From Solirubrobacteraceae bacterium (GTDB taxonomy: Bacteria > Actinomycetota > Thermoleophilia > Solirubrobacterales > Solirubrobacteraceae), in contig JASLHP010000260.1 in the NCBI GenBank assembly GCA_030149625.1, positions 1 through 6,285 on the forward strand: a stretch of DNA of 6,285 bases. Reading direction: 5' to 3'. Below the pieces are notes generated by a model. That model was not told where the DNA came from. It made no database searches and was given only the letters and a program-made list of their open reading frames with translations. Within the stretch, counting starts at the first letter, position 1; each line of letters starts with the position of its first letter. This document shows positions 4,315-6,285 of this stretch, piece by piece. The position numbers and the translations under genes were made by a program.

Positions 4315-6105
4315 ATGCACGCCCGTGCCCTAGCCGCGTTCGCCGTGGGCGTCGCGCTCGGCCTCGCGCCCGCTCCCGCCGCCGCCTCGGCCGCGCATCG
4401 CGGCACGCCGGCACGCGGCGCGACCAGCGGCGCGCGCGGCTCCACGCTCACGAGTGCCACGAGCTCCCCCGCCGTCACCGGTGCGGAAACGCCGGTGCCG
4501 GTGACGCTCTCGGACGTGCCCCCGGCCGCACATCGGCTGTTTTCCGAACAGGTGCTGGCGATCGCCAACCGCCTTCCCGAGATGCGCGCGTTGCGCGGCG
4601 AATACCGCGGCTCCTTCGGAGACGTCTACCTCAAGGGCTCCTTCCAATGGCAGGTCAGTTACTTCACGCGTGGCGGCAAGAAGGAGGTCGGCCTCGTCGT
4701 CATCGACGACGACGACGGACGGGTCGTCGAACAGTGGATCGGATTCCAGGTGGCCTGGACGATGGCACGCGGCTACCCGGGCGCCTTCGGCAGGCACGTA
4801 AACGCTCTCTACATCTGGCTGCCGCTGTGCCTGCTGTTCATCTTGCCGTTCATCGACTTCCGCCGGCCGTTCTCGCTGCTGCATCTCGACCTGCTCGTGC
4901 TGCTGTCGTTCTCGGTGTCGCTCGCGTTCTTCAACCGCGCTCACATCTATGCGTCGGTGCCGCTGTCCTACCCGCCACTGCTGTATCTGCTCGCGCGTAT
5001 GCTCGCCTTGCTGCGACGCCGGGCGAATCCCCGCGCCTTGGGACGTAAGCCGCCGCGGCTGCGTCTGCTCGTGCCGGCGCCGTGGCTCGCGCTCGGCGTC
5101 GTATTCCTGCTGGGTTTCCGCATCGCGCTGAACGTCACCGACTCCAACGTGATCGACGTTGGCTACGCGGGCGTGATCGGCGCGAGCAAGGTCGTCGGTG
5201 GCCAACGGCTCTACGCGGACTGGCCCGCGGACAACGAACACGGCGACACCTATGGGCCCTTCAACTACGAGGTCTACGTGCCGTTCGAGCAGGCTTTCGG
5301 CTGGAGCGGCAAATGGGACGATCTGCCCGCGGCGCACGCGGCGGCGATCTTCTTCGACCTGCTCGCCACCGCGCTCCTGTTTCTGATTGGGCGGCGCATG
5401 CGCGGCCCGACGCTCGGGGTGGCGCTCGCCTACGCGTGGGTGGCCTACCCGTTCACGCTGTACGCGCTCGAGAGCAACTCCAACGACAGTCTCGTCGGCG
5501 CGCTCGTGCTGGCGGCGGTGCTCGCCGCCAGCTACCGCGGCGAGGCGGCGCGCGCTGGGCGCGGTGCGCTCGCGGCGCTCGCGGGCATCACCAAGTTCGC
5601 GCCCCTGGCGCTCGCGCCAGTGCTGGCCACGCACGGTCTGGACGAGCGTTCTCGCGCTCGCCGCGCGCGCGCACTGGTGGTCTATGCCGTCGCCTTCGCG
5701 GGCGCGCTCGCGCTCGCGTTCATCCCCGCTCTGCGCCACGACACGCCGCACACGATCTACGAGCGCACGATCGTCTACCAGGCAGAACGCGGCTCGCCGT
5801 TCTCGGTCTGGGGGCTGTACGGGCTGCACGGTCTCGAGCACGTCGTCGAGGTGGCCGCCGTCGTGCTCGCGCTGGCGCTGGCCGTCGTCCCTCGGCGTCA
5901 CGACGTCGTCGGGCTGGCGGCGGCCTGCGCGGCGGTGATCCTCGCCGAGCAGCTCGGCATCGAACACTGGTTCTACCTTTACATCCCGTGGTTCTTTCCG
6001 CTCGCGATCGTCGCCCTGCTGGGACGTCTCAGCGACCCGCCGCCGATGGTCGTGGCATCAGCACCTGCTCGATCGAATCTGCGCGCAGCCGCTGTGAGCA
6101 GCTGA
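4315..6105 (+). CDS. Polytopic membrane protein: signal peptide, PepSY-like extracytoplasmic domain and GT-C/GT87-like glycosyltransferase body
   Basis: A 596-residue protein with four parts. Residues 1-26 are a signal peptide-like segment (hydrophobic core, small residues ending ASAA). Residues 27-70 are a Thr/Ser/Ala/Pro-rich linker. Residues 72-160 are a small alpha/beta domain with a PepSY-like pattern: a helix (SEQVLAIANRLPEMRAL), strands ending WQVSYF, then KKEVGLVVIDDDDGRVVEQW and a helical VAWTMARGYPGAFGR. From 165 on there are about 12 hydrophobic segments (about 165-182, 190-207, 212-233, 252-273, 343-361, 366-385, 393-406, 415-438, 452-471, 508-525, 530-545, 551-571). After the fourth comes an extracytoplasmic loop with D281 (VIDVGYAGVIGA), GQRLY (296-300) and NEHGDTYGPFNY (307-318), resembling the acidic first loop of GT-C transferases that use polyprenyl-phosphate sugars. 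YALESNSND (383-391) and ITKFAPLAL (425-433) are further family-like stretches. The enzymatic role is inferred from topology; donor and acceptor are unknown. ATG 4315 is preceded by a leaderless-type -10 element. The 3' end overlaps the convergent phosphoesterase gene. Confidence 0.82.
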   Translation: MHARALAAFAVGVALGLAPAPAAASAAHRGTPARGATSGARGSTLTSATSSPAVTGAETPVPVTLSDVPPAAHRLFSEQVLAIANRLPEMRALRGEYRGSFGDVYLKGSFQWQVSYFTRGGKKEVGLVVIDDDDGRVVEQWIGFQVAWTMARGYPGAFGRHVNALYIWLPLCLLFILPFIDFRRPFSLLHLDLLVLLSFSVSLAFFNRAHIYASVPLSYPPLLYLLARMLALLRRRANPRALGRKPPRLRLLVPAPWLALGVVFLLGFRIALNVTDSNVIDVGYAGVIGASKVVGGQRLYADWPADNEHGDTYGPFNYEVYVPFEQAFGWSGKWDDLPAAHAAAIFFDLLATALLFLIGRRMRGPTLGVALAYAWVAYPFTLYALESNSNDSLVGALVLAAVLAASYRGEAARAGRGALAALAGITKFAPLALAPVLATHGLDERSRARRARALVVYAVAFAGALALAFIPALRHDTPHTIYERTIVYQAERGSPFSVWGLYGLHGLEHVVEVAAVVLALALAVVPRRHDVVGLAAACAAVILAEQLGIEHWFYLYIPWFFPLAIVALLGRLSDPPPMVVASAPARSNLRAAAVSS

Positions 6106-6285
6106 TCAGCACGCCCATCAGCCACGGGTCCTCTTCCGAGGTCTCGAAGCGGATCGGCATCTGCGTCAGCAGCGACTCGATCGCCTGCTCGCGCTTGACG
6201 CCGATCACGCCGCCGCGCGGACCGGTCATGCCGACATCGGTGATGTAGGCGGTGCCCGCCGACAACACGCGCGCGTCGGCGGTCG
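6029..6285 (-). CDS. ymdB: YmdB/TIGR00282-type metallophosphoesterase, C-terminal 84 residues (5' end beyond the window)
   Basis: The C-terminal end of a calcineurin-like metallophosphoesterase of the TIGR00282 family. Its B. subtilis member YmdB hydrolyses cyclic nucleotides and influences biofilm and motility decisions; the symbol here refers to that protein, not to the unrelated E. coli macrodomain protein. The conserved stretch GTAYITDVGMTGPRGGVIG and the following helix, then MPIRFETSEEDPWLMGVLI, match the family C-terminus in order. An in-frame GTG at 6268 is not the true start: the frame stays open upstream (ADARVLSAGTAYI) to the window edge. The metal-binding Asp, Glu, Asn and His residues of the family are in the missing N-terminal part, so activity cannot be judged here. 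The last 16 residues (DSIEQVLMPRPSAAGR) end inside the convergent membrane-protein gene. Family assignment is strong despite the short piece. Confidence 0.9.
   Translation of the reverse strand, partial: TADARVLSAGTAYITDVGMTGPRGGVIGVKREQAIESLLTQMPIRFETSEEDPWLMGVLISCSQRLRADSIEQVLMPRPSAAGR

Noticed and set aside
2341..4320. Long minus-strand open frame (659 codons) opposite the phosphodiesterase and the end of the DUF4126 gene
   Set aside because: It spans two well-supported plus-strand genes, has low-complexity Arg/Ala/Gly composition and ends inside an unrelated gene. The plus-strand frame carries the full metal-binding set of a phosphodiesterase.
4330..5967. Long minus-strand open frame (545 codons) opposite the membrane glycosyltransferase
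   Set aside because: Its translation is rich in Arg, Glu, Gln and His with no domain or hydrophobic pattern, as expected for the mirror of a GC-rich gene. The plus strand has a coherent signal peptide, membrane segments and family motifs.
6101..6110. Perfect 10-base palindrome GCTGATCAGC at the glycosyltransferase stop, considered as a terminator or operator
   Set aside because: The arms are too short, there is no loop or T-rich tail, and it lies inside both overlapping genes. A short palindrome of this kind is expected by chance.

Overview
The window is a gene-dense stretch of very GC-rich bacterial chromosome. The most likely source is an actinobacterium of the class Thermoleophilia (Solirubrobacterales-like). 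I infer this from the base composition, the shared style of the proteins (a DUF4126 membrane protein, a signal-less NPP-type phosphodiesterase, and a large GT-C-like membrane protein with an N-terminal extracytoplasmic domain), and two start sites with a leaderless-type TANNNT-N6-ATG arrangement. No database search was possible, so the taxonomy rests on recall of families. Six protein genes account for almost every base. I see no rRNA, tRNA, CRISPR array, insertion sequence, integrase or prophage gene, and no non-coding gap longer than about 35 bases.

Left half, minus strand (1-2082): a PLP-dependent fold-type-I aminotransferase is followed by a D-alanine--D-alanine ligase (ddl), which runs off the left edge. 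The two genes share an ATGA stop/start overlap. The ddl ribosome-binding site lies inside the last aminotransferase codons, so they are almost certainly co-transcribed and translationally coupled. Ddl makes the D-Ala-D-Ala dipeptide of peptidoglycan precursors. The aminotransferase probably supplies or removes an amino acid, but its substrate cannot be read from sequence.

Right half, plus strand (2118-6105): a DUF4126 membrane protein, a type I phosphodiesterase/nucleotide pyrophosphatase-like enzyme with a complete set of metal ligands, and a 596-residue polytopic membrane protein. The last combines a signal peptide, a PepSY-like extracytoplasmic domain and a GT-C glycosyltransferase-like membrane body. 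The first two are separated by 10 bases and probably form one transcript. The third may also have its own leaderless promoter at 4303-4308. The divergent minus- and plus-strand units start only 35 bases apart.

Right edge, minus strand (6029-6285): the C-terminal end of a YmdB/TIGR00282-type metallophosphoesterase, convergent with the membrane glycosyltransferase gene and overlapping it tail-to-tail by 77 bases.

Most of the window looks like normal chromosomal housekeeping plus lineage-specific genes. I do not see a defence system, biosynthetic cluster or mobile element. The points most worth following up are the domain fusion in the membrane glycosyltransferase, the repeated leaderless start signature, and the coupled aminotransferase-ddl pair.
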